Source: Clostridiaceae bacterium | Lineage (GTDB): Bacteria > Bacillota > Clostridia > Lachnospirales > Lachnospiraceae | NCBI GenBank assembly: GCA_910574345.1 | Contig: CAJSZV010000006.1 | Span: 132,340-196,339 of the forward strand | DNA: 64,000 nt | Direction: 5' to 3' | Shown here: positions 8,046-14,817 of the stretch, in pieces | Layout of the letters: each line of letters starts with the position of its first letter | How positions within the stretch are numbered: position 1 is the stretch's first letter | Program-made: the position numbers and the translations under genes | The notes under the pieces: generated by a model | What the model saw: only the letters and a program-made list of their open reading frames with translations | Databases searched by the model: none | What the model was told of the DNA's origin: nothing

Positions 8046-8777
8046 ATGGAAAGAGGTTTTGACGAGAAGCTGACGCTGGACAGCGAAACATTCAGCGGAA
8101 TGAGCCGGGATTACAATTTTGTACTCCAGAGGCTTTTGGAGACAATGAGGGATAGGGACTGTGACGAAGGTTCCATCACTCTGAATCTGAAAATCTCTCT
8201 CAAATCAGAGTATATCCCGAACTATGACCCGAACGTCCAGGGAGAGAGCCGGGAGGTCAAGAAGCCGAAGTTCGAGCATAAGATTTCATCCTCTGTGAAA
8301 ATCACGGACGAGAAGAAAGGCACCCTGGACACGGAGATGGAGCTTGTCATGGATGATGATACCGGCATGTATGTACTCCGGCCCATCGTGAACACACAGC
8401 AGAGAAGTTTCTTTGATGATGACATGAGAGGGCAGTTCTCCGGATCAGATGAACCGGGTGCAGAGGCAGAGGGGGACGGCGGAGCGCCTGCCCTTCCTGG
8501 GAGGAAAGTCCTGGGACTTCCGGGGCCGGATGTGATAGATGGGGATTTTAAGGAAGTGGCCGCAGAAGGCCCGGAAAGCCCGGATTCGGGCGGTTCCGGA
8601 GAGAATGATATTTCTTCCGTGGACGGTGAAGAAAACGCTCCATTGGACGCTACCGACGCCCTATTCGAGGATGAAGAGGGCATGGAGGACGGCGAGGGAC
8701 ATATTCCGTTCAGTGATGATGACGGAGATGATTATGAAGATGATGGATACGGCTATGAGGAGCCGGAGGAGGACTAA
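8046..8777 (+). CDS. Hypothetical replication-module protein with acidic tail
   Basis: 243 residues starting directly after the DUF1351 gene. The first ~125 residues look folded, with alternating beta segments (ITLNLKISLKSEYIPNYDPNVQG, TEMELVMDDDTGMYVLRPI). The rest is very acidic and low complexity (runs of D/E/G/S), which is often seen in phage proteins that bind basic partners. The tight position after DUF1351 suggests they work together. No known family recognised. Confidence 0.6.
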   Translation: MERGFDEKLTLDSETFSGMSRDYNFVLQRLLETMRDRDCDEGSITLNLKISLKSEYIPNYDPNVQGESREVKKPKFEHKISSSVKITDEKKGTLDTEMELVMDDDTGMYVLRPIVNTQQRSFFDDDMRGQFSGSDEPGAEAEGDGGAPALPGRKVLGLPGPDVIDGDFKEVAAEGPESPDSGGSGENDISSVDGEENAPLDATDALFEDEEGMEDGEGHIPFSDDDGDDYEDDGYGYEEPEED

Positions 8778-8779
8778 GC

Positions 8780-8992
8780 ATGGATAATGATAAAAGGGTT
8801 GATGAATGGCTGGAGAATCACGACGGTGACGATTACTGTCTTTACTGCAAGTGCAGCGCGGAATGTGACGGTAGAGGGGTAAGAGGCGGCCCGGATGGTC
8901 CTATCTATCCCCCGTGTTGCGATTCAGATTACAAGGAGGATCTGCTGGATGAAGATGCTCTCCTGGAGGATCTGAAAGAGGAGGAGGGTTAG
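8780..8992 (+). CDS. Small Cys-rich acidic protein
   Basis: 70 residues with a CLYCKCSAEC cluster, a G/P turn (RGGPDGPIYPPCC) and an acidic C-terminus (DLLDEDALLEDLKEEE). Probably a zinc-binding peptide. It follows the previous gene by two bases, so it belongs to the same operon. Function unknown. Confidence 0.55.
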   Translation: MDNDKRVDEWLENHDGDDYCLYCKCSAECDGRGVRGGPDGPIYPPCCDSDYKEDLLDEDALLEDLKEEEG

Positions 8993-8996
8993 AATC

Positions 8997-9203
8997 ATGC
9001 CGGGAGCACTGGAAATTGATAAGGCGGCACATAAACTTATGAATTTTATTCCGGTCAAGCAAGTGGAAAAAGATGGTTACAGTGTGTTTTATCACGAGGA
9101 GCGGCTGTATTCTGTAAGGCACATCAAAAGCGGCATAATATCTCTGGTATATGCTGCAAGCCCACATGAAGCAGTTGAAATCATAGAAGCAGGCAAAAAT
9201 TGA
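8997..9203 (+). CDS. Small hypothetical protein
   Basis: 68 residues, MPGALEIDKAAHKLMNFIPVKQ..., with a GGAGGAGGG site just upstream. The pattern KDGYSVFYHEERLYSVRHIKSGIISLVYA suggests several beta strands. No known family. Confidence 0.55.
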   Translation: MPGALEIDKAAHKLMNFIPVKQVEKDGYSVFYHEERLYSVRHIKSGIISLVYAASPHEAVEIIEAGKN

Positions 9204-9220
9204 GATAGGAGGATTGAATC

Positions 9221-9388
9221 ATGGGATTGAGAAGTTTGGCCAGAACAGTAGCAGCAAACAAGAGCTATCGGCAGAGCGGTACTACGGACATGTTCGATTA
9301 TTTCTTCACTAAGGTGTGGAGGGAGAAAGGGCATCCGGCATCCGGAGCGGACCGGCCTACCAAAAAGCGGAGACGCGGCAGAAAGTAG
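9221..9388 (+). CDS. Small basic protein (55 aa)
   Basis: A 55-codon frame, MGLRSLARTVAANKSYRQ..., with a strong ribosome site (ATAGGAGGATTGAATC). It ends in a very basic tail (PTKKRRRGRK), so nucleic acid binding is possible. No homology recognised. Confidence 0.5.
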   Translation: MGLRSLARTVAANKSYRQSGTTDMFDYFFTKVWREKGHPASGADRPTKKRRRGRK

Positions 9389-9442
9389 ATCAGTGGGCAG
9401 CGCGGTTTCTTCCGGGAGCTGCGCTGCATGAAAGGAGAAAAG

Positions 9443-9877
9443 ATGGATAAGAGCAGGAACAAAGGCCAGGACACAAGGAACATTCCGGACGGACCGGCAG
9501 ACGGCATCAGCCTGGATGTGCAGAGTACACATACGAGGTTCCGGGGGAAAGGCAATCAGCGGAGGATGGCAAAGCAGATGGTTGTCCCCGGGAACATCAA
9601 GGCCAGCGTGGAGCTGGGGGTTGTGTCCATATCGGACCGGGTGCATGACATCATGCTTACCGTGAGGATTGAGGATATGTCTGCGGTGATGGCCGGTGCA
9701 TACGAGATGGCGAGAAGGGCAGAGGCGGAAGGGAGTGCGGACGGTGAAAAAGAGGACCAGGTACATAAAGGTCTACGAGAGGATTCTCCTGGAGGAGAAG
9801 AAACTCCTGGAGGAGCTTGCGAAAATACCGGTGGACGGCAGGAGGACGGCTCCGGTCAATGCCAGGAAAGCATTTAA
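9443..9877 (+). CDS. Hypothetical protein
   Basis: Up to 144 residues. ATG 9443 was preferred over ATG 9428 because AAAGGAG lies just before it. The first ~100 residues contain beta-rich segments (KQMVVPGNIKASVELGVVSISDRVHDIMLTVRIEDM). The last ~45 codons overlap the next frame (from 9744) and have biased composition (G/E/D), so the true domain may end near 9740. Unknown function. Confidence 0.5.
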   Translation: MDKSRNKGQDTRNIPDGPADGISLDVQSTHTRFRGKGNQRRMAKQMVVPGNIKASVELGVVSISDRVHDIMLTVRIEDMSAVMAGAYEMARRAEAEGSADGEKEDQVHKGLREDSPGGEETPGGACENTGGRQEDGSGQCQESI

Positions 9878-10004
9878 GCTCATATCGGATATGTGCTACC
9901 AGCTGGCCCAGGAGTGCAACGTACTGGTGAGCTATCCACAGAAAGCAATCGCAGGGAAGAAAGTTGACCTGGGGGGGGATGCTCATATTGCTGCCAAACT
10001 GTAA
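9744..10004 (+). CDS. Small hypothetical protein, possibly frameshifted at a G8 run
   Basis: 86 residues from GTG 9744 (AAGGGAG upstream): a basic start, then a helical body (YERILLEEKKLLEELAKIPVD, ARKAFKLISDMCYQLAQECNVLV). The frame crosses eight consecutive G bases at 9971-9978 and stops soon after. One fewer G would let it run on for about 25 residues (MLILLPNCKLVTIEELKEIE...) to the stop at 10053, so the 3' end may be a frameshift or a sequencing error. Confidence 0.5.
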   Translation: MKKRTRYIKVYERILLEEKKLLEELAKIPVDGRRTAPVNARKAFKLISDMCYQLAQECNVLVSYPQKAIAGKKVDLGGDAHIAAKL

Positions 10005-10054
10005 GCTGGTGACGATTGAAGAGCTGAAAGAGATTGAGGATAGGAGGTACTGAT

Positions 10055-10315
10055 ATGCCAAGAGGGAATTTTGGAAGGTGTGCCGGATGCGGCGCACAGA
10101 TCATCTGGATAAAGACAAAGGCCGGGAAGAACATGCCGTGCAATACGTTGCTGGTGGACTACAAGGCGGATGGAGGCAAGGATAAAATCGTTCTCCAGAC
10201 CGGGGAAGTGGTCTCCGGTACCATCGTTTCATCCCAGGATGACCCGGACGGTTCCGGTTATACGTCACATTTTGCCACCTGCAGCAACGCGAAGAATTTC
10301 AGACGCAGGAAGTAG
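10055..10315 (+). CDS. Small zinc-ribbon phage protein
   Basis: 86 residues. N-terminal CAGCGAQIIWIKTKAGKNMPCN resembles small phage ribbon proteins, with further His/Cys near the end (SHFATCSNAKNFRRRK), giving a likely zinc site. ATG 10055 follows the GATAGGAGG site. Function unknown. Downstream lies a strong inverted repeat and then the late regulator gene. Confidence 0.65.
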   Translation: MPRGNFGRCAGCGAQIIWIKTKAGKNMPCNTLLVDYKADGGKDKIVLQTGEVVSGTIVSSQDDPDGSGYTSHFATCSNAKNFRRRK

Positions 10316-10355
10316 GGCAAAGAAAAAGGCCATACCGCATGTAGCAGTACCGCCC

Positions 10356-10405
10356 ATTCCTCTATAACACCGACTACCCCTATTATAGGGGGTTATCAGA
10401 GGAAT
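10356..10405. repeat. Nested inverted repeat before late regulator
   Basis: Arms ATTCCTCT-ATAAC (10356-10368) and GTTATCAGAGGAAT (10392-10405) pair with a single bulged base. An inner palindrome, CCCCTATTATAGGGG, occupies 10377-10391. There is no T tract, so it is more likely an operator or mRNA structure controlling the regulator that starts at 10425 than a terminator. Confidence 0.5.
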
Positions 10406-10424
10406 GTCAAGGAGGTAAATGCAC

Positions 10425-11000
10425 ATGGGTAAATCACAAGGCAGGCCGGTACGATATGAGTTCACCGAGGAGAATATAAATGTCATAGCGGCGATTGCTG
10501 CCGAAAAAGGGATTGAAGCGTACAAAGAGGAGCATAGGAAAGAGGAGGCGGAGCGCCAGAGCAGGGTACAGAACAATGCCAAAGCCCTGCTGATAAACTA
10601 CCGGCGGTTCAAGGACTACATAGAGAATGCGGAGTATGACATGGACACGACCTCCGATGATTCTCTGAAAGATATGCTGTCACTGATGCAGGGGTATTTC
10701 AAGGACAGCGACCTTAAAGTATTGAGCATAGAGAAGGGCAAGGCCAAGACAAAGATGATTATGAGCCATGTGGACACTATGCTGGATGTATATAAAAAAC
10801 AATGCGAAATAGCGGCAGACCCAGAGGAAATGAGAAGATATAGGGTAATCAAGGGGCTTTACCTGGATGCGGAGCCTAAGACTGCGGCGGATATAGCGGA
10901 GGAGGAACATATCACGGAGAGAACCGTGTTCCGGGACGTGAAAGCTGCCTGCAAGCGTCTGGCGATACTGTTTTTCGGGATCTATGGATTCCGGTATTAG
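10425..11000 (+). CDS. ArpU/RinA-like late transcription regulator
   Basis: 191 residues. The N-terminal part is basic and helical; the C-terminal part (DAEPKTAADIAEEEHITERTVFRDVKAACKRLAILFFGIYG) is a sigma-70 region-4-like HTH found in ArpU/RinA-type late activators of Firmicutes phages. The location, at the end of the early genes and just before two promoter-like sites and the packaging genes, fits a switch that turns on late transcription. ATG 10425 is 9 bases from GGAGG; ATG 10419 would be too close. Confidence 0.75.
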   Translation: MGKSQGRPVRYEFTEENINVIAAIAAEKGIEAYKEEHRKEEAERQSRVQNNAKALLINYRRFKDYIENAEYDMDTTSDDSLKDMLSLMQGYFKDSDLKVLSIEKGKAKTKMIMSHVDTMLDVYKKQCEIAADPEEMRRYRVIKGLYLDAEPKTAADIAEEEHITERTVFRDVKAACKRLAILFFGIYGFRY

Positions 11001-11019
11001 CGGTGTCAAAAATGTGTCA

Positions 11020-11048
11020 TTGATATTTCAGTAGCCAGGTCTTAATAT
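11020..11048 (+). promoter_or_regulatory. Promoter-like site after late regulator
   Basis: TTGATA (11020-11025), a 17-base spacer and TAATAT (11043-11048). The -35 is embedded in TCATTGATAT, which is also present at the second site at 11252. The shared 10-mer may be a binding site for the ArpU-like protein. Nothing clearly coding lies between this site and the terminator at 11181, so it may drive a short RNA. Confidence 0.5.
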
Positions 11049-11180
11049 GGTATCAGCCGAAAAACCCCAATGTCATGCTCATTTTGTGAGAGTAACCATG
11101 TGTTTTCCCTCCAGACCAGGGCGGAGCAATCCGTCCCGGCATCGGAAAAACGGTTAGAGGCAGAGTTTCATACTCGATGG

Positions 11181-11211
11181 AAAGCAGCCGCCGCCTGGCT
11201 GCTTTTCGTTT
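11181..11211 (+). terminator. Rho-independent terminator
   Basis: Stem AAAGCAGCC (11181-11189) and GGCTGCTTT (11197-11205) with a 7-base loop, followed by TCGTTT. It separates the early operon, and any RNA starting near 11050, from the next promoter. Confidence 0.75.
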
Positions 11212-11251
11212 GCCGAAAGACCGGCAGGCGGCATAAAACCTGGGGTTTTCA

Positions 11252-11280
11252 TTGATATGCGCCCTGGGATATGGTATAAT
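11252..11280 (+). promoter_or_regulatory. Strong sigma70-type promoter, likely late promoter
   Basis: TTGATA (11252-11257), exactly 17 bases, then TATAAT (11275-11280) preceded by TGG, giving an extended -10. It sits just after a terminator and upstream of the HAD-like, ParB and packaging genes, so it is the best candidate for the start of late transcription. Confidence 0.7.
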
Positions 11281-11427
11281 TAAAGGGTAATAGGGGCATA
11301 AAAAACAGAGCCTTGCACCCTGGAAAAGTCAAAAGCTCTGTCCCCATCCGAAAGAAGGATGTAGGTTCATTGTAGCATCCCTTCCGGATAAAAGCAACCA
11401 TAATCTCAAAGAAAGAAGGAAAAGAGC
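11281..11427 (+). ncRNA. Structured 5' leader or small RNA
   Basis: The ~145 bases between the promoter and the HAD-like gene have no gene but contain two clear dyads: CAGAGC...GCTCTG, and ATCCGAAAGAAGGATG paired imperfectly with CATCCCTTCCGGAT. This could be a folded leader that controls translation or attenuation, or a separate small RNA. No named riboswitch class was recognised. Confidence 0.4.
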
Positions 11428-11958
11428 ATGAACAACAACACAATGAATCAGACGGCAGAAAAGAGCGGCATCACCGGAGGGCGTAGGATATGCCTGCTGG
11501 ATTTGAATTACACCCTGGTATCAAACCAGATGGACACACGGATGCTCCGGCCGTTCTCTAAGAGGATGGAGGGCGAGGAGTACCGGATGGACTTGATAGA
11601 CGCGATCAGAGGCGATTATGTCATCATCGTCACGGCCAGGCCGGACTACCAGAGGGTACAGACGATGCAGAACGTCCTCAAAAAGACCGGATGGGAGCCG
11701 GTGGAGGTATATTTCAATGACATCAATGCGGAGCCGCATGTGTTCAAGGAATCCGCGCTCAAAAGGTTCATCTTCCCTAAGTACGGTACGGACGGCGCAC
11801 AGTTCTATGCGGTGGAGAGCAATCCTAAGACCAGGGCGATGTATAAGAGATACGGCATCCATGCAGAGCCGTATTCGGAGTTCATAAGGAAGGTAGGGGC
11901 GGACGGAAAGGTTGCACCGGCGGAGCCGGAGATGCAGCAGCTCTCCCTATTTGACTAA
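11428..11958 (+). CDS. HAD-superfamily-like protein with clamp-binding tail
   Basis: 176 residues. HAD-type motifs: motif I LLDLNYTLV (Asp25, with Asn27 where the second Asp is usual), motif II IIVTARPD (Thr), a Lys in FKESALKRF, and an AVESNPKTRAMYKRYGI segment where the acidic motif IV is expected. Loss of the second Asp suggests altered chemistry or a binding role. The last six residues, QLSLFD, match the consensus peptide that binds the bacterial DNA polymerase sliding clamp (QL(S/D)LF), so the protein is probably tethered to replicating DNA. It is the first gene after the late promoter and is followed by its own terminator. Confidence 0.65.
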   Translation: MNNNTMNQTAEKSGITGGRRICLLDLNYTLVSNQMDTRMLRPFSKRMEGEEYRMDLIDAIRGDYVIIVTARPDYQRVQTMQNVLKKTGWEPVEVYFNDINAEPHVFKESALKRFIFPKYGTDGAQFYAVESNPKTRAMYKRYGIHAEPYSEFIRKVGADGKVAPAEPEMQQLSLFD

Positions 11959-11986
11959 GGCGTCATAACTGCATACAGATTATTAG

Positions 11987-12020
11987 GCGGCATGTTCCTT
12001 CCTGGGATGTGCCGCTTTTT
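11987..12020 (+). terminator. Rho-independent terminator or attenuator
   Basis: GCGGCA (11987-11992) pairs with TGCCGC (12010-12015), helped by partly paired inner bases, and is followed by TTTTT (12016-12020). It lies between the HAD-like gene and the ParB cassette with no new promoter visible after it, so some readthrough or antitermination must occur for the later genes. Confidence 0.7.
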
Positions 12021-12052
12021 AATGCAAATAACGAAGAAAGGAAGGGAAACGG

Positions 12053-12661
12053 ATGGAAACACAGACAATGAGGGTGGCAGAGATTGTACCGGCGGTATAT
12101 AATCCCAGGGTAACACTGACGGAAAAGGATTTTGAGTACCAGGCACTAAAGGCAAGCATTGACGAGTTCGGGCTGGTGGTTCCTCTGATTGTGAACCGGC
12201 AGACCGGGAACCTGGTGAGTGGACACCAGAGGCTCAATGTCATGCTGGCAAAAGGCGTGGAGGAGACGGAGGTTGTCATCGTGGACATGGAGCCGAAAAA
12301 GGAAATGGCTCTCTGCATCGCCATGAACAAGATAACCGGCGAGTGGGACTATGGAAAGCTGGCAGACATCATGGAGGAGCTGCGGGATGCGGAAGGGATT
12401 GACACAACGACCACCGGATTCTCCGATCACGACATCGCGGAGCTTCTGGGGGAGCTGGATGCAGCGGCAGAGGACATCCCGGACGTGGAGGGCGTGGCGA
12501 AGAAGGACGATGATACGGAGGGAATCCCCTGCATCGTGGGCGAATATAAATTCCGGATTCCGGATGGGCCGTACAAGGATATGATGGCAGACATCCGGGA
12601 GAAGGTCGGGTTCTCTAAGGAGATGGTAGAGGGAGAAATGAAAAGGAGGCTGATGGGATGA
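12053..12661 (+). CDS. ParB-like nuclease-domain protein 1
   Basis: 202 residues. The N-terminal ~100 residues are a ParB N-terminal (ParBc) domain: VPAVYNPRVTL, IDEFGLVVPLIVN and SGHQRLNVM. The ParB HTH region is absent, so this is not a plasmid-type partition protein. The fold can bind and hydrolyse nucleotides. The C-terminal end (FRIPDGPYKDMMADIREKVGFSKEMVEGEMKRRLMG) is shared with ParB-like 2, so the two are tandem paralogs. Position just before the terminase suggests a role in DNA modification or packaging; this is inference. Confidence 0.8.
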   Translation: METQTMRVAEIVPAVYNPRVTLTEKDFEYQALKASIDEFGLVVPLIVNRQTGNLVSGHQRLNVMLAKGVEETEVVIVDMEPKKEMALCIAMNKITGEWDYGKLADIMEELRDAEGIDTTTTGFSDHDIAELLGELDAAAEDIPDVEGVAKKDDDTEGIPCIVGEYKFRIPDGPYKDMMADIREKVGFSKEMVEGEMKRRLMG

Positions 12662-13266
12662 AGATAGAAACTCTGAATATAGCAGACATCCGGGCAAGCT
12701 CTTTCAATCCGCGCATCACACTGGAGAAGGGTTCCAGGGAATATGAGGCGATAGCGGACAGCATAAGGGAGTTTGGTTTCGTGGAGCCGCTGGTGGTGAA
12801 CAGCCATAACATGTGCTGCCTGGGAGGGCATCAGCGCTTATCCGTGCTGAAGGATATGGGCGTGGAATCCGTGGAATGCGTGATGGTGGAGGAGCCGGAC
12901 CAGGCCAGGGAGAAGGCTTTATGCGTTGCCCTTAATAGAATAAAGGGCGAATGGGACATGGATATGCTGGCGGCCCTGCTCCAGGACGAGGCTGTTTTCT
13001 CCCTTCCTACTGGTTTTGAGGAGGGCGAGGTAGACCTGGAGCGGATGCTGGAGGATGTGGAGCCGCCCGAACTTCCGGAGGATGAACCGGAGGAGGCGGA
13101 GGAGCCTTCCGGTCCGGAGGGTACCACAGTAGTAAAGATTGGCAATTTCAAGTTCAAGATCACCATATCGGAGTACCAGAGCATGTTAAATACCATCCGG
13201 GACGCCGGTATTTTCGATTCTAAGGCGATTTCTGATGAAATTAAAAGGAGGATACTTAATGGTTAA
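12658..13266 (+). CDS. ParB-like nuclease-domain protein 2
   Basis: 202 residues overlapping the stop of ParB-like 1 by ATGA. It has IRASSFNPRITL, IREFGFVEPLVVN and LGGHQRLSVL, the ParBc core, an acidic linker (EPPELPEDEPEEAEEP), and a C-terminal segment (NFKFKITISEYQSMLNTIRDAGIF...DEIKRRILNG) like that of its upstream paralog. The acidic Glu/Asp of the parent family in the GxxR motif is replaced by His in this whole set (GHQR), a common variant in ParB-like nucleases. Confidence 0.8.
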   Translation: MKIETLNIADIRASSFNPRITLEKGSREYEAIADSIREFGFVEPLVVNSHNMCCLGGHQRLSVLKDMGVESVECVMVEEPDQAREKALCVALNRIKGEWDMDMLAALLQDEAVFSLPTGFEEGEVDLERMLEDVEPPELPEDEPEEAEEPSGPEGTTVVKIGNFKFKITISEYQSMLNTIRDAGIFDSKAISDEIKRRILNG

Positions 13267-13870
13267 ATTAGTCCCTATTGGCGACGTGAGGGCGTCAGAA
13301 TACAATCCAAGAAAGAATGATGAAAAGCGCCTGGCACTCACAGAAATGTCTCTGCGAAAGCTGGGCTTTTTGCTGCCTATCTATGCGGATAAGGACGGCG
13401 AGATATTATCCGGGCATCAGCGCCATCTGGTGGCGGAACGCATGGGCTTTGACAAGATACCGGTCCAGTATGTAGACCAGGAGGATTTGAACAGCAGAAA
13501 GGCATTGAACGTACTGTTCAACCGGGCAACAAATGACCTCCAGAAGCAGGACACATGTACGAAGATTAAGAAGCGCCTCTACAACATGGACATAGACAGC
13601 ATGTGCGCCGGACTTCCGGACATCGAGCCTGGGAGCGAGGCATCCTATCCGTGCGTGTACGCTTGCAGGAGGATTGATACCGTGCAGCTGGCTAAGAAGA
13701 ACCACCGTGATTTCGATTCCCACATGAAAGCCCTGGCAAAGGCGCTGGAGAAAAAGACCGGGAGCCTTATGCCGGTAGTCATCGGTCCGGACATGGATGT
13801 GGTGAAGGGATTGGCAGGCTCCAGGTGGCGGCGGAGGCCGGAAAGAAGTTCATCCAGTGCGTGGAAGTGA
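13259..13870 (+). CDS. ParB-like domain protein 3 (probably 5' half of a ParB-methyltransferase gene)
   Basis: 203 residues as read. Motifs are VRASEYNPRKND, LRKLGFLLPIYAD and LSGHQRHLVAERMG, then IPVQYVD and a second part with FDSHMKALAKAL. After GPDMDVVKG (to about 13809) the frame loses sense (SRWRRRPERSSSS). The -1 frame instead reads IGRLQVAAEAGKKFIQCVEV and runs into the next gene. A single missing base in the G run at 13807-13809 would join the two into one protein of ~519 residues. ATG 13259 follows AAAGGAGG. Confidence 0.75.
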   Translation: MVKLVPIGDVRASEYNPRKNDEKRLALTEMSLRKLGFLLPIYADKDGEILSGHQRHLVAERMGFDKIPVQYVDQEDLNSRKALNVLFNRATNDLQKQDTCTKIKKRLYNMDIDSMCAGLPDIEPGSEASYPCVYACRRIDTVQLAKKNHRDFDSHMKALAKALEKKTGSLMPVVIGPDMDVVKGLAGSRWRRRPERSSSSAWK

Positions 13871-14817
13871 CGGAGGCTCAGAGGGAGTTCGCGTCTGCGA
13901 TGCTGAACCTACTGTCTATGGACTTCTCTATGGAATCCGAATACGCGGATGTACTCCGGTATAATTCCTTTATGAGGGAGCGCAACACCAGGGAGACGGA
14001 TGCAGAGGGCAACTGCGCCCTGGGAGATGGATTTTTCAAGGGAGTATTCCCGAATAATAACGGCAGGGACTTTTTCAAGCTGGAGGGCGATGTCTTGAAA
14101 GCCTGGACCGGCCGGTATGGGGATAAGATTGTGGATTTCGGTGCCGGAAAGCTGAACAATACCAGGACGCTCCGGGCCGCAGGCGTGTATGTCTCTGCAT
14201 TTGAGCCTTATTTCGTCACTACCGGCGATGAAATACACAAGCAAAAGAGCCTGGAGATAGCGGAGCGGTTCCTGGAGGAGGTAGAGAGCGGTGTGGAGTA
14301 CACATCGGTATTCATATCCTCTGTTTTCAATTCCGTGCCGTTCATGGAGGACAGAAAGAAGATAGCAGCTATCGCAGCGGCTCTCTGTTATCCGAAAGGC
14401 CAGGTAGTATGCTGGTGCCAGAGCAACGAGGCGCACCAGTTCACGGCCACGAAGAAAAAGTCCGTCCAGGATGAAGCGAGGCTGACATTCGATCTGGACT
14501 ATGAACCTAATACCATCCTGGGAGATATTTCAAAGCACCCGAAAGTCCAGAAGGGGCATACAAGCGAGGAAATGACCGGGATATTCGCGCCGAAGTTCCG
14601 CAAGATTAAGAGGCTGGACCTCATTCAGAAATTCTGGTACTTGGAGGCAATCGAACCTATCCTGGATGTAGACGCGCTGGCGGATGCCCTGGATTTTGAG
14701 TTTGACCTTCCTTATCCGGACGGCTCCACTATGGGGCTTGCAGGCCGGGCGAGGGAAGTGTTTGAAAAACGGTTAGGCGTAAAGCTGCCGGGAAAGGAGG
14801 GGAGCTATGGGAAGTAA
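13825..14817 (+). CDS. SAM-dependent methyltransferase-like protein (probably 3' half of ParB-3)
   Basis: 330 residues if started at GTG 13825, which has no good ribosome site. The start therefore looks like a product of the upstream frameshift. Class I methyltransferase features are the glycine motif KIVDFGAGKLNN, an acidic residue after the next strand (SAFEPYF), and FISSVFNSVPFMEDR where motif IV is expected. The C-terminal part has no recognised domain. The substrate is unknown. The fusion to a ParB-like domain and the neighbouring CmoA-like enzyme suggest a nucleic-acid target; this is inference. Confidence 0.65.
   Translation: MAAEAGKKFIQCVEVTEAQREFASAMLNLLSMDFSMESEYADVLRYNSFMRERNTRETDAEGNCALGDGFFKGVFPNNNGRDFFKLEGDVLKAWTGRYGDKIVDFGAGKLNNTRTLRAAGVYVSAFEPYFVTTGDEIHKQKSLEIAERFLEEVESGVEYTSVFISSVFNSVPFMEDRKKIAAIAAALCYPKGQVVCWCQSNEAHQFTATKKKSVQDEARLTFDLDYEPNTILGDISKHPKVQKGHTSEEMTGIFAPKFRKIKRLDLIQKFWYLEAIEPILDVDALADALDFEFDLPYPDGSTMGLAGRAREVFEKRLGVKLPGKEGSYGK

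Noticed and set aside
11070..11255. 61-codon plus-strand frame
   Set aside because: It runs through a terminator and into the promoter, has no ribosome site, and its translation is not protein-like.
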